Source: Candidatus Methylomirabilis sp. (lineage in GTDB: Bacteria; Muiribacteriota; Ozemobacteria; Ozemobacterales; Ozemobacteraceae). From it: a stretch of DNA of 53,830 nt. The stretch lies in the NCBI GenBank assembly GCA_020722725.1, contig DYKG01000005.1:1-53830 (forward strand), written 5' to 3'. This document shows, in pieces, positions 10,084 to 19,068 of this stretch (positions are counted from its first letter, which is position 1; every line of letters begins with the position of its first letter). Under the pieces are notes generated by a model that saw only the letters and a list, made by a program, of their open reading frames with translations, did not search any database and had not been told where the DNA came from. Both the position numbers and the translations under genes were made by a program.

Positions 10084-11075
10084 GGTATCTCCACGTATCT
10101 TGCCAGACGGCACATGCCTGGTCGGTCACGTTTTACCAGCGCTTCAACCCTGCGATGTGCTTCACCGTGCTGGGCATGCGCAGATATTTTAAACCATCTT
10201 GTATGAGTAATAAACCTGTTTGTATATTTCTTTGGAATGCGCCAGTCAAAAGTTACAATGAAGTTCGTATATCCGGCAAGCTCCATAAAAGGCCGGGAAG
10301 AAAAAAGTTTCTGATAAAACTCCGCTGTTTTTTCAGCCTCATATTCGCCGGGCAAACCGGGAATCGATTTAACAACAGCTTCGACCGCTGTGTTAACGTT
10401 GATTTCACCTTCGCCGTAAACAGTGAGTAAATCTTCAAGACCCGGCCTTGAACCGGAAGCAACCATGAGGTCAGGGGTAATCCCGGGAATGTCAAGAAGT
10501 TCCCGGATATCAGTCATTGGCCCGTTGCGCGGTGCCCGCAAGCCATGCAGCATGTAAGTTGAAAACTCCGCCCCCATTGAACGGGGAGTATCATCTTCAT
10601 CGATATAATCGAGAATTCGCTGAGCCAGCCGGGTGGAAGCCCCCAAACGCTCCGATTCGCCGACAAGAGAGCTGCTGGCAATTATTCCAAGACCAGATTC
10701 CTCAAATGTTTTTTTAAGAATATACTCATCGACCAGGTTAACATTCAATTTCGATGACTCATCAATGATCGAAACGGTGCAGCTGCAAACCCCGAACATT
10801 AATGGCTTCTGTGCAGTTGCTTCGGTTTCGGTTTTCCAGGCTTCGCCATAACTATCCCCCAGAGAACGATCCTGAAACAACAGATTGATTGCATAATCGA
10901 CCCCGGCGCGGGCAGCCCACTGCGCCTGCATTATTGCTTCCTGACGGGCATCGATGCGTGCCTGTAATCCGGCATTATCGAGAAATCTCAGGTAAAGAGC
11001 GATCAGCAGTGCCGACATCAACAGCACCGAAACAAGTGCCATTCCATGTTTTTTATTCTTTAGTGAATGTTTCAT
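10080..11075 (-). CDS. gspK: Type II secretion minor pseudopilin GspK
   Basis: 331 residues from ATG 11075 (a TTG at 11099 would add eight). Residues 1-11 end in Gly before MALVSVLLMSALL, a prepilin-type N-terminal helix. The usual Glu at +5 is replaced by Ser, as expected for GspK, which caps the pseudopilus tip. The large inserted alpha-helical domain includes the family-like stretch LDYIDEDDTPRSMGAE (around residue 165) and helix-hairpin-helix-like text (LLDIPGITPDLM). The start overlaps the end of gspJ by 23 bases, and its stop overlaps the gspL start. Confidence 0.93.
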   Translation of the reverse strand: MKHSLKNKKHGMALVSVLLMSALLIALYLRFLDNAGLQARIDARQEAIMQAQWAARAGVDYAINLLFQDRSLGDSYGEAWKTETEATAQKPLMFGVCSCTVSIIDESSKLNVNLVDEYILKKTFEESGLGIIASSSLVGESERLGASTRLAQRILDYIDEDDTPRSMGAEFSTYMLHGLRAPRNGPMTDIRELLDIPGITPDLMVASGSRPGLEDLLTVYGEGEINVNTAVEAVVKSIPGLPGEYEAEKTAEFYQKLFSSRPFMELAGYTNFIVTFDWRIPKKYTNRFITHTRWFKISAHAQHGEAHRRVEALVKRDRPGMCRLARYVEIP

Positions 11076-11697
11076 TGGGCAGAATAAATGCACTTTCAAA
11101 AAATTCTTCTTTTTCTCCGGGTGCGGATTTAAAAACCAGGCGAAGGGCGACGCTCTGAGTCTGGCGCATAGATTCAGAAATGCCGGTCATGCGCAACCAC
11201 TCGACTCCGTCAAACACATAAATTTCGAATCGGTCGAGGTCTTCGAAAAAGCTGCTTTTAACTGGTTCTCCCGCATCGCGTTTACCGTCGATCAGCATTG
11301 AAACGGTACGTATCAGACTGCCGGTACCCGGATCATGCCGCCACTCAACCCTTTTTACCCCACCGGGAATACTGTTTCTTGCCAACAGTTCATCACGGGT
11401 GGTTGTATAGGCAATGAAATTTTCACCACCGACAAAACTGTAATCGCCCTGATTCTGAACCACGACCATTTCTCCCAGTTCTTTGCGAATAAGGTCGAAA
11501 CAGAATGACATCTGGCGTTCACGCAGCGATGAATCTTCTGCCAGGCGCGAAAGACGCGACATTCCGTGAAGCATTGAACCCAGCAGAGTGAAAAGAACCG
11601 CAAGCAAAGCCAGAGAAATCATCATTTCAACCAGGGTGCAGGCATGACGCTCGCTTAGGGGAAGCAAAACCGACCTTTTTCGGCAATAAATTTTCAT
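11053..11697 (-). CDS. gspJ: Type II secretion minor pseudopilin GspJ
   Basis: 214 residues. The prepilin leader is followed by CTLVEMMISLALLAVLF, with Glu at +5. The residue before the predicted cut is Ala19 rather than Gly, and the first mature residue would be Cys20, both unusual for a pseudopilin. The remaining beta-rich domain and length match GspJ, part of the I-J-K tip complex. The start codon forms an ATGA overlap with the gspI stop. Confidence 0.9.
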   Translation of the reverse strand: MKIYCRKRSVLLPLSERHACTLVEMMISLALLAVLFTLLGSMLHGMSRLSRLAEDSSLRERQMSFCFDLIRKELGEMVVVQNQGDYSFVGGENFIAYTTTRDELLARNSIPGGVKRVEWRHDPGTGSLIRTVSMLIDGKRDAGEPVKSSFFEDLDRFEIYVFDGVEWLRMTGISESMRQTQSVALRLVFKSAPGEKEEFFESAFILPNETFTKE

Positions 11698-12173
11698 TTG
11701 ACTGCCTCTTTTTTTTCGGTTGGCGAAGCTATATTGTTGGCAGTTTGCAGATAGTCTGCAATCAGAGTTGAAAAAGAAACCCGGTCTTCCTGCCAGGCTT
11801 CGGGCCAGCTTACCGTCAGTTCATATTGGTAAAGGCCGCTGTGAACAATGCCATTGATATTGGCGGGTTTGATTTCTTCTGAATATTTGAAATTTTCAAA
11901 CTCCCTGCTGAATACTCCTGACCGGCGAAATGGCTCAATTCTGCGGGATTTGATTTCAGCAAGTCTTTTCCAGGCGAGGTTTCTTGCTATGCCCGCATTT
12001 TTGGCGCGAACCAGACGACGGGTCAGATAATTGGTGCCGCTTGAAAGCGCGCCGGCAACCATAACTAGAATGGTCAGCGAAATCAAAATTTCTACCAGAG
12101 TGACACCTTTATAATTAATCGTTTTATTAAATTTTTCTTTTAATTTTTTACAAAAGCACGTTGAATTTTTCAC
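11694..12173 (-). CDS. gspI: Type II secretion minor pseudopilin GspI
   Basis: 159 residues from a GTG start at 12173. The long basic leader ends at Gly23 before VTLVEILISLTILVMVAGA, a prepilin helix with Glu at +5. The stretch AGIARNLAWKRLAEIKSRR resembles the conserved post-helix segment of GspI (A..A..LA..ri.ei). No good Shine-Dalgarno sequence is seen and a shorter non-ATG start cannot be excluded. It is separated from gspH by a 152-base spacer containing an inverted repeat, the only sizeable gap in the gspG-M block. Confidence 0.88.
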   Translation of the reverse strand: MKNSTCFCKKLKEKFNKTINYKGVTLVEILISLTILVMVAGALSSGTNYLTRRLVRAKNAGIARNLAWKRLAEIKSRRIEPFRRSGVFSREFENFKYSEEIKPANINGIVHSGLYQYELTVSWPEAWQEDRVSFSTLIADYLQTANNIASPTEKKEAVK

Positions 12174-12245
12174 AATTTTTCATGCCCCAACTTGCTTTTA
12201 TCAGGAGGATAATAAGGGAATCTGCATAACAGCTGTAAATTCCGG

Positions 12246-12285
12246 ATCGCCCGACTATCCGCAGGCCACAAGCTCGTCGGGCGAT
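12246..12285. repeat. Family-3 inverted repeat between gspH and gspI
   Basis: Ten-base perfect arms ATCGCCCGAC (12246-12255) and GTCGGGCGAT (12276-12285) with a 20-base loop. The arms and flanks (CTGTCATCGCCCGAC on one side) match a second copy at 48561-48590, so this is a dispersed repeat rather than a gene-specific hairpin. Confidence 0.7.
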
Positions 12286-12325
12286 GACAGAAGTATGTTT
12301 TTCGGTGTGCTTTTGTATAATGAAA

Positions 12326-12784
12326 TCACCTGATGGAATCTGATTTTCTGACCAGGCGGGCATCGCAGGCGCGTATTTCGGCAAAAACCGTTTCATGAGA
12401 ATTTTCGTCATAAAAACGAAGCATGGGAGATTCGCAATATCCTTCCGGGAGCACCTGCCAGCCGTTTTCGGGCCAGTTCAGCCGCATTTTATCAGGAATC
12501 GCAAGCGGACGCAGCCAGAGGTCGTTAGACGGTATCCAGCGCTGGTTTTCGTAAAACTGAACTTCGAGTTGATCGCCAGAAGTTCTAACAATTCGATACA
12601 GCTGCCCAGCAAAAACCGCCTTTTCAAAAGCTTCGCGGCAAAGCACCGAAGTATGGTGAACGAAATCATCGAGCCGGTTTTTTCGGGTCATCACCGCTGC
12701 AGATGGCAACACAACACCTGCGGTCATGGAAAGAACCGCCAGCACAACCAGCAGCTCAACCAGGGTAAATGCGCGATTTTTCAT
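12326..12784 (-). CDS. gspH: Type II secretion minor pseudopilin GspH
   Basis: 152 residues from ATG 12784, which gives a normal short prepilin leader, MKNRA, before FTLVELLVVLAVLSM; a longer frame to 12841 would overlap gspG and bury the leader. The residue before the cut is Ala rather than Gly. Glu at +5 is present. The rest is a small beta domain. GspH sits just below the tip of the pseudopilus. The start is seven bases after gspG stops; no strong ribosome site is visible, so translation may be coupled. Confidence 0.88.
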   Translation of the reverse strand: MKNRAFTLVELLVVLAVLSMTAGVVLPSAAVMTRKNRLDDFVHHTSVLCREAFEKAVFAGQLYRIVRTSGDQLEVQFYENQRWIPSNDLWLRPLAIPDKMRLNWPENGWQVLPEGYCESPMLRFYDENSHETVFAEIRACDARLVRKSDSIR

Positions 12785-12791
12785 CGAACCA

Positions 12792-13232
12792 TCATTTGCG
12801 ACCGATGTTCCAGTTTTCGATGTCGGCGAATTCGCCTTCACCGCCCTGAACCCCGTCTTTGCCGAAGCTCAGCAGATCAAATTCGGGAAGATGGACACCG
12901 GGCGAAAGATATATGTAATCGCGATCCCAGGGGTCTTTGGGAAGAATGCCCTTCTCAAGGTATGGGCCTTTCCATTTCGGCGGAACTGGATCGACGGTTG
13001 GCTTTTCAACCAGAGCCTTGAGCGTCTGTTCGGTGGTCGGGTAAGTGCCATTATCGGCATAATATAGCGCCAGAGCGTTTTCGATGCTGCGAATCTGCAC
13101 TTCAGCGGTTTGCCGTCTGGCTTCTTCAGTGCGGCCCATCATGCGCGGCAATACCAGGCCGGCAAGCAGGCTGAGAATGATGAGAACGACCAGCAGTTCA
13201 ATAAGGGTGAAACCGCTGCGAATTTTAGGCAT
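12792..13232 (-). CDS. gspG: Type II secretion major pseudopilin GspG
   Basis: 146 residues, normal for GspG. Leader MPKIRSG is cut before FTLIELLVVLIILSLLAGL. The core has the family signature: NALALYYADNGTYPTTEQ, a PPKWKGPYL-like segment, KDPWDRDYIY, and the C-terminal calcium-binding loop region FDLLSFGKDGVQGGEGEFAD. This is the main subunit of the pseudopilus piston. A GGAGG six bases before the ATG is the best ribosome site in the cluster, consistent with the high amounts this subunit needs. 102 non-coding bases separate it from gspF. Confidence 0.97.
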   Translation of the reverse strand: MPKIRSGFTLIELLVVLIILSLLAGLVLPRMMGRTEEARRQTAEVQIRSIENALALYYADNGTYPTTEQTLKALVEKPTVDPVPPKWKGPYLEKGILPKDPWDRDYIYLSPGVHLPEFDLLSFGKDGVQGGEGEFADIENWNIGRK

Positions 13233-13334
13233 AGTTATCCTCCGGTTTTGTTTTCAGGGGGTATTTTAGCATAGTCTGCAAGTATGCCCAAAGATAAATG
13301 TACTTCCGCACGAATTAGCCAGGGAGAAAGGTTT

Positions 13335-14531
13335 TTAGAGAAAGCGGTTCATTTCGTAGATGGGCAGCAGAACGCCGATCATTATGGCGCCGACGACCGA
13401 GCCCATTACTACGATCAGCAGCGGCTCAAGAATATTGAGAAACAATTCGGTGAGCACCCGGTTATCGGCTTCGAGTTCGGTTGCTGCTGAATGCAGCATT
13501 GGAGCCAGTTCGCCAGAGGCTTCGCCCGCTTCGATCATCTGAATCACAAAAAGGGGAAAAAAGCCGGCGGTCTTGAGTGCTTCCGAGAATGACACGCCGC
13601 GTTCGAGAGATTTTTCTACTTTAGTCAGGGCTTCGTTATGCAGCAGCGAGCTGTGATTTTCTTTCAGCACCCGCACCGATTCAAGCAGAGTGACGCCGCA
13701 CTCGATCATCATGCCGGTGTTTCTGGCCCAGCTTTCCATCATCATTCCCTCACTGAAACGGCCCCATATCGGAACTTTCAACAGCAATGCCTCCCACTGC
13801 CGTCTGAAAGATTCAACTTTCAGAGCGAGATGCATGCCGACCAGCGAGAATAAAGCACCAAGACCCAGAATTATCCAGTATTCTCTTAAAAAATTGCTGA
13901 ACCCGATCAACCATCTGGTTATCCAGGGCAGCTCACCCTGCACGTCAGAAAACATCCTGGCAACGGTTGGAACCAGATAAACCATCAGAAAAGCCAACAC
14001 CCCGATTGATATCACCGCAGTAATGGCCGGGTAGGCAATTGCGGCAAGCAGGCGACGGCGATGCTCCATTTCCCGGTCGAGATGGGCGGCCAGTTGAGCA
14101 AAAGCGAAATCGAGCCGGCCGGTGGTCTCGCCCACCCTGACAACCGCAAGCAATGATGGCGAAAAAACCGTGCCGACTTCCTGCATAACCGCAGAAAGAT
14201 CGCGCCCTTTCTCGATTCCTTCGCGTAATTGAACCAGCACCGGTCGGCGCGAAAACCAGGCTGCCTGGGCTTCAAGACCAGTCAGAGCTTTAACCAGAGG
14301 CACACCACCGCGCAGCAGCGCGGCCAGCTGCCGCGAAAACCTGGCCTGTTCGGCCAGAGAGAATGATCGTGAAAATCCAAGACCGGTTTCTTCAACCGCC
14401 GGCTCAATAGAAAACGGTGCAAGCCCGGTTGAGCGCAGCTGCTGCCGGGCGGCGGCCAGATCATCGGCATCGATGACCCCTGAGGTTTCATCACCCTGCT
14501 GATTGTAGGCCTTATATTGAAACAGCGGCAT
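13335..14531 (-). CDS. gspF: Type II secretion inner-membrane platform protein GspF
   Basis: 398 residues with two T2SSF domains (about 70-195 and 270-390). Membrane helices lie near 170-190 (AITAVISIGVLAFLMVYLV), 220-240 and at the C-terminus (LLIVVMGSVVGAIMIGVLL). The N-terminus PLFQYKAYNQQGDETSGVIDA is the standard GspF opening. It is the polytopic platform protein that contacts the GspE ATPase. The start lies two bases after the gspE stop. Confidence 0.97.
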   Translation of the reverse strand: MPLFQYKAYNQQGDETSGVIDADDLAAARQQLRSTGLAPFSIEPAVEETGLGFSRSFSLAEQARFSRQLAALLRGGVPLVKALTGLEAQAAWFSRRPVLVQLREGIEKGRDLSAVMQEVGTVFSPSLLAVVRVGETTGRLDFAFAQLAAHLDREMEHRRRLLAAIAYPAITAVISIGVLAFLMVYLVPTVARMFSDVQGELPWITRWLIGFSNFLREYWIILGLGALFSLVGMHLALKVESFRRQWEALLLKVPIWGRFSEGMMMESWARNTGMMIECGVTLLESVRVLKENHSSLLHNEALTKVEKSLERGVSFSEALKTAGFFPLFVIQMIEAGEASGELAPMLHSAATELEADNRVLTELFLNILEPLLIVVMGSVVGAIMIGVLLPIYEMNRFL

Positions 14532-14533
14532 GA

Positions 14534-16186
14534 TCAGTTACCCTGCCAGCACACACGTTCAACTTCATGCAGAGAAGTCTGGCCCGTGCTTACTTTCTGC
14601 AGGCCATCTTCGTAAAGGCTTCGCATTCCGGCGTTGCGTGAGGCGTTTCTGATGTCATCGAGAGAAGCGCTTCTGCCGATCAGTGCCGCAATTTCTTCGT
14701 CAACGTTCAGCAGTTCATAGACTCCGGTTCGGCCCTTGAAGCCGGTTTGCGAACAAACCGGGCAGCCTGGTGCCTGCCAGGTTCCGTCGGCAAGTTTTTT
14801 AACACAATTCGAACAGAGCCGGCGAACCAGGCGCTGAGCCAGTACCCCGATCAGGGTCGAAGCCACCAGATATGGCTCCACATTCATATCCATGAGGCGA
14901 ACCGCTGCCGATGCCGAATCGTTGGTGTGAAGAGTAGAAAAAACCAAGTGGCCGGTCAGACTGGCCTGAATCGCCATTCCCGCCGTTTCGTCATCACGGA
15001 TTTCGCCGACAAGAATGACATCCGGGTCCTGGCGCAGAATCGATCGCAATCCCGAAGCAAAAGTAAAACCGATTTTTGGTTTTACCGGAATCTGGCTCGC
15101 CCCCGGCAATTCGTATTCTACCGGGTCTTCGAGAGTAATAACATTGACATCGGGGCTGACGATGCGCATGATGGCGCCGTAAAGGGTCGTGGTTTTGCCC
15201 GAGCCGGTGGGCCCGGTGACCAGCAGAATGCCATTGGGTCGACGAATCAGGCGATCGAACTGAACCATAATATCGGCGGACATTCCCATCTGTTCAAGAG
15301 AAAGCAGTTCGGTTCTGCGGTCAAGAAGTCGCATGACCACTCTTTCGCCATGAGCGCAGGGAACCGAACTTACGCGAATATCAACTTCGCGGTCGCCGAA
15401 GCGCACCCTGATTTTTCCATCCTGGGGAAGGCGGCGCTCGGCGATGTCGAGTCCTGCCATGATTTTTATGCGCGAGGTAACCGGGGCGTGCAGTTTGCGC
15501 GGCGGTGAGAACCGGTTTACCAGCACCCCGTCGATGCGATAGCGAATTTTAAACGAGTCGGGCGAAAGCTCTAAATGAATATCAGAAGCCCGTTCGCGCA
15601 GCGATTGAAAAATCAGGGTATTGACGAATTTAACGATGGGCGCTTTATTTGCCGACTCAAGCACATCTTCAACGGCAAACCGACCCAGATCGCCGTCGAA
15701 ACCGTCTTCAACCGAAATGGTTTCGATCAGTTCGCTTGAATCACGTCCACGACCATAGGTTTCATTAAGGACGTGCTGAATCTGCACCGGTGGAGTTACG
15801 ACAAAATTAATCTTTTTTTTAAAATGTCGATTTAACTCTTCAATTATTCCGGGGCGAAAGGGGTCGGCGGAAAGAACATAAATACTTTCGTGGCTCTGGT
15901 GAACCGGCACCGTATTGATACGGCGCAGATGTTCGAGGGGAAATTCTTCGAGCAGCGCGGTATCGACGTCGGCAAGATCGATATGGCCGACGAATTCCAG
16001 GCCCCACTGCTGAGCCAGAGCCTGATAAAGCTGCGGTTCATCGATCAGGCCGCCATCACACATAATTTCACCGAGTCGGCGACGGGGGCTGTCTTTCTGT
16101 TGCTGAATCAGGGCTTCGTCAAGGGCGGCCTGGTCAATCAGGCCGGTCTCGATGAGAATTTCCCCGAGCTTTTTCCAATTAGTCAT
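14534..16186 (-). CDS. gspE: Type II secretion ATPase GspE
   Basis: 550 residues from ATG 16186. The N-terminal half has two short repeated MshE/GspE N1-type segments (LGEILIETGLIDQAALDEAL, LGEIMCDGGLIDEPQLYQAL). The ATPase half has Walker A GPTGSGKTTT (about 323-332), the Asp-box/Walker B region DPDVILVGEIRD with the following His-box stretch (GHLVFSTLHTNDS), and a zinc module with two CxxC pairs (about 457-480). All catalytic motifs are intact. It is the cytoplasmic hexameric motor of the pseudopilus. Confidence 0.97.
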   Translation of the reverse strand: MTNWKKLGEILIETGLIDQAALDEALIQQQKDSPRRRLGEIMCDGGLIDEPQLYQALAQQWGLEFVGHIDLADVDTALLEEFPLEHLRRINTVPVHQSHESIYVLSADPFRPGIIEELNRHFKKKINFVVTPPVQIQHVLNETYGRGRDSSELIETISVEDGFDGDLGRFAVEDVLESANKAPIVKFVNTLIFQSLRERASDIHLELSPDSFKIRYRIDGVLVNRFSPPRKLHAPVTSRIKIMAGLDIAERRLPQDGKIRVRFGDREVDIRVSSVPCAHGERVVMRLLDRRTELLSLEQMGMSADIMVQFDRLIRRPNGILLVTGPTGSGKTTTLYGAIMRIVSPDVNVITLEDPVEYELPGASQIPVKPKIGFTFASGLRSILRQDPDVILVGEIRDDETAGMAIQASLTGHLVFSTLHTNDSASAAVRLMDMNVEPYLVASTLIGVLAQRLVRRLCSNCVKKLADGTWQAPGCPVCSQTGFKGRTGVYELLNVDEEIAALIGRSASLDDIRNASRNAGMRSLYEDGLQKVSTGQTSLHEVERVCWQGN

Positions 16187-16247
16187 CAAATTTAAACCTG
16201 TATTAACAACCTATTTCAAGCGACTCGTAAAGTGACCATTTTCGCAC

Positions 16248-16285
16248 CGGACACTTCGACCCGGCAAAGCCAGGCTCAGTAACCG
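16248..16285. repeat. Family-1 palindromic repeat (degenerate) between gspD and gspE
   Basis: Contains the core TTCGACCCGGC...GCCAGGCTCA with partly matching outer arms (CGGACAC and GTAACCG). It lies in the 290-base spacer between gspD and gspE, which has no open frame of note. Confidence 0.65.
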
Positions 16286-16393
16286 TCTCAGTGCTTTACC
16301 ATTTTTGAAAATTAAACTTTCAATTAACCCAAAAATAGTAAAACTCATACTACGAGACAATCCCCTGCGAATATATTTTCTGGAACCATTAAT

Positions 16394-16422
16394 GCGGGCG
16401 AGCGCGGGGGCTCTCCCCTACC
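16394..16422. repeat. Family-2-like palindromic repeat between gspD and gspE
   Basis: GCGGGCGAGC...GCTCTCCCCTACC resembles the family-2 units at 9949 and 30117, which share a GCGGGC opening and a CCCCTAC ending. It follows a family-1 unit in the same order as at the other two loci. Confidence 0.5.
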
Positions 16423-16476
16423 AACATGGGGTTTTGTTTGAATTTCAAGCGTGGCAATTGAGGCCATAGGGTGACA

Positions 16477-18969
16477 TCAGTTGGCTTTGAGCCGGTCGAA
16501 GGCCAATCGCGCTTTTTCGCGCAGACGATTGCGCTCGTTTTCCAGCACCGGAGTCTTTTGTTTGTCGGTATTTTCGAGACGCCGGGCAGCATTATCAAGA
16601 GCGGGCTCAGAATTGGCATTGACTTCTTCCATTCGCTCTTTTTCAGGCTTGCGACTGCGGTCATCATCAAATCTCACCAGCTCTTCGGGGCTGGAAAGAA
16701 TATGTGGAGTCAAAAACACCAGCAGATTGGTTTTTTGGGTAACGGTACGCCGATTTTTAAAAGCCTCGCCAACAAAAGGAATATTTGAAATAAACGGCAC
16801 GCGCTCGATGATTTTGGTCTTGTCTTCTCGCATCAGGCCGCCAATTACGATGGTTTTGTGATTGGGCACCGAAATGGTCGTATCCATTTGCCGCTTGGTC
16901 AAAACAGGAACATTGAATTCATAAAGATTTTCTTCCTGGCGCTTTTTAATTTCCTGATTGATTTTAAGAGTCACAAGTTCATTTGAATTAACTCTTGGAG
17001 TAAGCTTCAGAACAATACCCACGTCTTCATATTTGAAGTTGGTCAGGTCGAAGCGGCCGGTATCGCGGTCCTGGGTGAACCCCTGGGGCAGTGCCACAAC
17101 TTCGCCGACCGAAATATTGGCTTCTTCGTTGTCGGTAGCGAGAATCTGGGGCGCTGAAAGAATTTTGAAATTTGAATTGTTCTGATAAGCCTTGACCATG
17201 GCTTTTATTTTGGTCAACTCAGTCAGATCGCCGGTTGCCAGCTTGGCCGCCGAAATCGGCTCATTAACCAGCCCGACCTGAAAACCGCTATTGGTGAGCG
17301 GATTGCCGGTAAGGCCATAATCGGTTCCACCAAAAGCACGCCATTTTGAAGAATTGAAATCGAAAACGTTCCATTCGATGCCGAGGTTATGGGTCAGATT
17401 ACCGCTGACTTCGGTAATCAGAACTTCGACAAGAATCTGAGGACGCATTACGTCAAGAGATTTAAGAATGTTCTCATAATGGGAAAAAAGCTGCGGCGGG
17501 CCGGTCATGATAATCGAGTTGGTATGATCTTCGGCAACGAAACTGATTTTCGAAGTTTTGACCGCATTGGCATCAGCGTTATCCTGAGCCCGTTGCTGCA
17601 CCAGGCGCGAAAGGGTTTCGGCCAGGGTTTTGGCATCGGCATTAACGACCTTAACAACTTTGACCTCGCTGGCATCCTGGGCGGGCGGGCAGTCAAGATA
17701 TTGAAGAAGAGCTTCGATACGCTTCATGATATCTTCTGACCTGGTCGTAACCATGATTGAGCGGGTGCGTTTAATCGCAACCAGTCTGGTAGTTTCGATG
17801 GCAACCGACTCTGATGCGCTCAACACCTTGTCTTTATTACTGAAACCGAGTATATCCTCGATTTCTTTCACGGTTTCGGTTTCATCGGCATATTTCAGAT
17901 TGAAAAACCGCGTAAGTTCCGGCCTGGCATCGGTTGAACCGGTATCGAGACGATCAATCAGCTCACGGATTTTAGCAAAATTGTCGGGCGAGGTCAGCAT
18001 CAGCAGGCTGTTGCTGCGTTTGTCGGCGATGAAGGTTACGCCGCCACGAATTTCGTCGCGCTGGACGCCCCCTTCTGAAATAATGCGTTCAAGCTGGGTT
18101 TTCATTTCCTCAGCCCCGGAAAATTTGAGCGGCACGATATCCAAGCCTGGCTTCATTAAGCCTTTTTCCAGCTCTTTTACCACTTCAAGCGCCCGTTTGA
18201 TACTCACCGAACGACCGGTAAGCACGATGGTGTTCGATGGCGGAAAAAGCAGCATCGAGGCGTCGCGGGGCAACAGACTGGTCAGCAGCTTTCCGGCCTC
18301 TTCCACAGAAGTGCGTTCGAGGGGCACTATCTGGGTAATAAGGGTGTCATCTTCGCTCAAATCGCCAAGTTCATTCGACGTTCGGGTTTCGGTGCCGGCA
18401 ACCTTGGCATCGCTGAGAGCCACGATTTTGAACATTTTTCCCGAGGGAACGGCAGTGTAACCACGCACCTGCAAAATAGATTCCAGCATGGCAAGAGCTT
18501 CTTCGCGGTTGAGAGTCACTGGTGAAATGATAGTCACATCACCCTGCAGAGCCTGGTTAATGATGAATCCGCGCCCGGTTTCCTGGCTGAGATAGCGCAC
18601 CAGGCTCATCAGATCGACCGACTCGAAATTAATTGCGATTTCGTCGGTGTGGTTTCCGGCAGAGGGTTCAATAACTTCAGCGGCATTGATATTAATATCA
18701 GCGCTGCCACCTGAAGGCTGGGTCTGACCTGGATTAACCCCGATCACCGAAGGCATTCCGGCAGGCTGAACCGGTCTGGGGGTGCCGGGCTGCGGGTTCT
18801 GCCTTGCCGAACCAGGCGTGTTTCGAATCAGCACTGGCCTGGCAAAAGGATTTTTCCGGGATTCAATCACTTTTGTCTGACCAGCAGCATTTGCGGATGG
18901 GAAAACCATATATGTAAGCAGAGCGGCGCAGATAAGTGCATACCGCAACGGCAATCCGAGCAAATTCAT
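16477..18969 (-). CDS. gspD: Type II secretion outer-membrane secretin GspD
   Basis: 830 residues. A signal peptide (1-28, ending PSANA) is followed by a proline-rich linker, the N0 domain (about 110-180, FESVDLMSLVRYLSQETG), three N1-N3 ring domains (about 205-500) and the secretin beta-barrel (about 530-760) with the conserved VGEAFKNR and LLVFLTPHIL motifs. A charged tail of about 70 residues follows; it could be the S-domain that binds a pilotin, but no pilotin gene is seen. The ribosome site GAGG lies eight bases before ATG. It forms the outer-membrane channel. Confidence 0.97.
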   Translation of the reverse strand: MNLLGLPLRYALICAALLTYMVFPSANAAGQTKVIESRKNPFARPVLIRNTPGSARQNPQPGTPRPVQPAGMPSVIGVNPGQTQPSGGSADININAAEVIEPSAGNHTDEIAINFESVDLMSLVRYLSQETGRGFIINQALQGDVTIISPVTLNREEALAMLESILQVRGYTAVPSGKMFKIVALSDAKVAGTETRTSNELGDLSEDDTLITQIVPLERTSVEEAGKLLTSLLPRDASMLLFPPSNTIVLTGRSVSIKRALEVVKELEKGLMKPGLDIVPLKFSGAEEMKTQLERIISEGGVQRDEIRGGVTFIADKRSNSLLMLTSPDNFAKIRELIDRLDTGSTDARPELTRFFNLKYADETETVKEIEDILGFSNKDKVLSASESVAIETTRLVAIKRTRSIMVTTRSEDIMKRIEALLQYLDCPPAQDASEVKVVKVVNADAKTLAETLSRLVQQRAQDNADANAVKTSKISFVAEDHTNSIIMTGPPQLFSHYENILKSLDVMRPQILVEVLITEVSGNLTHNLGIEWNVFDFNSSKWRAFGGTDYGLTGNPLTNSGFQVGLVNEPISAAKLATGDLTELTKIKAMVKAYQNNSNFKILSAPQILATDNEEANISVGEVVALPQGFTQDRDTGRFDLTNFKYEDVGIVLKLTPRVNSNELVTLKINQEIKKRQEENLYEFNVPVLTKRQMDTTISVPNHKTIVIGGLMREDKTKIIERVPFISNIPFVGEAFKNRRTVTQKTNLLVFLTPHILSSPEELVRFDDDRSRKPEKERMEEVNANSEPALDNAARRLENTDKQKTPVLENERNRLREKARLAFDRLKAN

Positions 18970-19068
18970 GTTTCATTCCTCTGTTTAAGAATAAGCTATT
19001 ATAACGTACCTTGCCGTCGGTACCAACTTTCATGTAGATAGCTTGAAACGCATTATTTTAAGGCTATT

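Noticed and set aside
17726..18460. 244-codon plus-strand open frame
   Set aside because: Antisense to gspD, serine-rich without domains.
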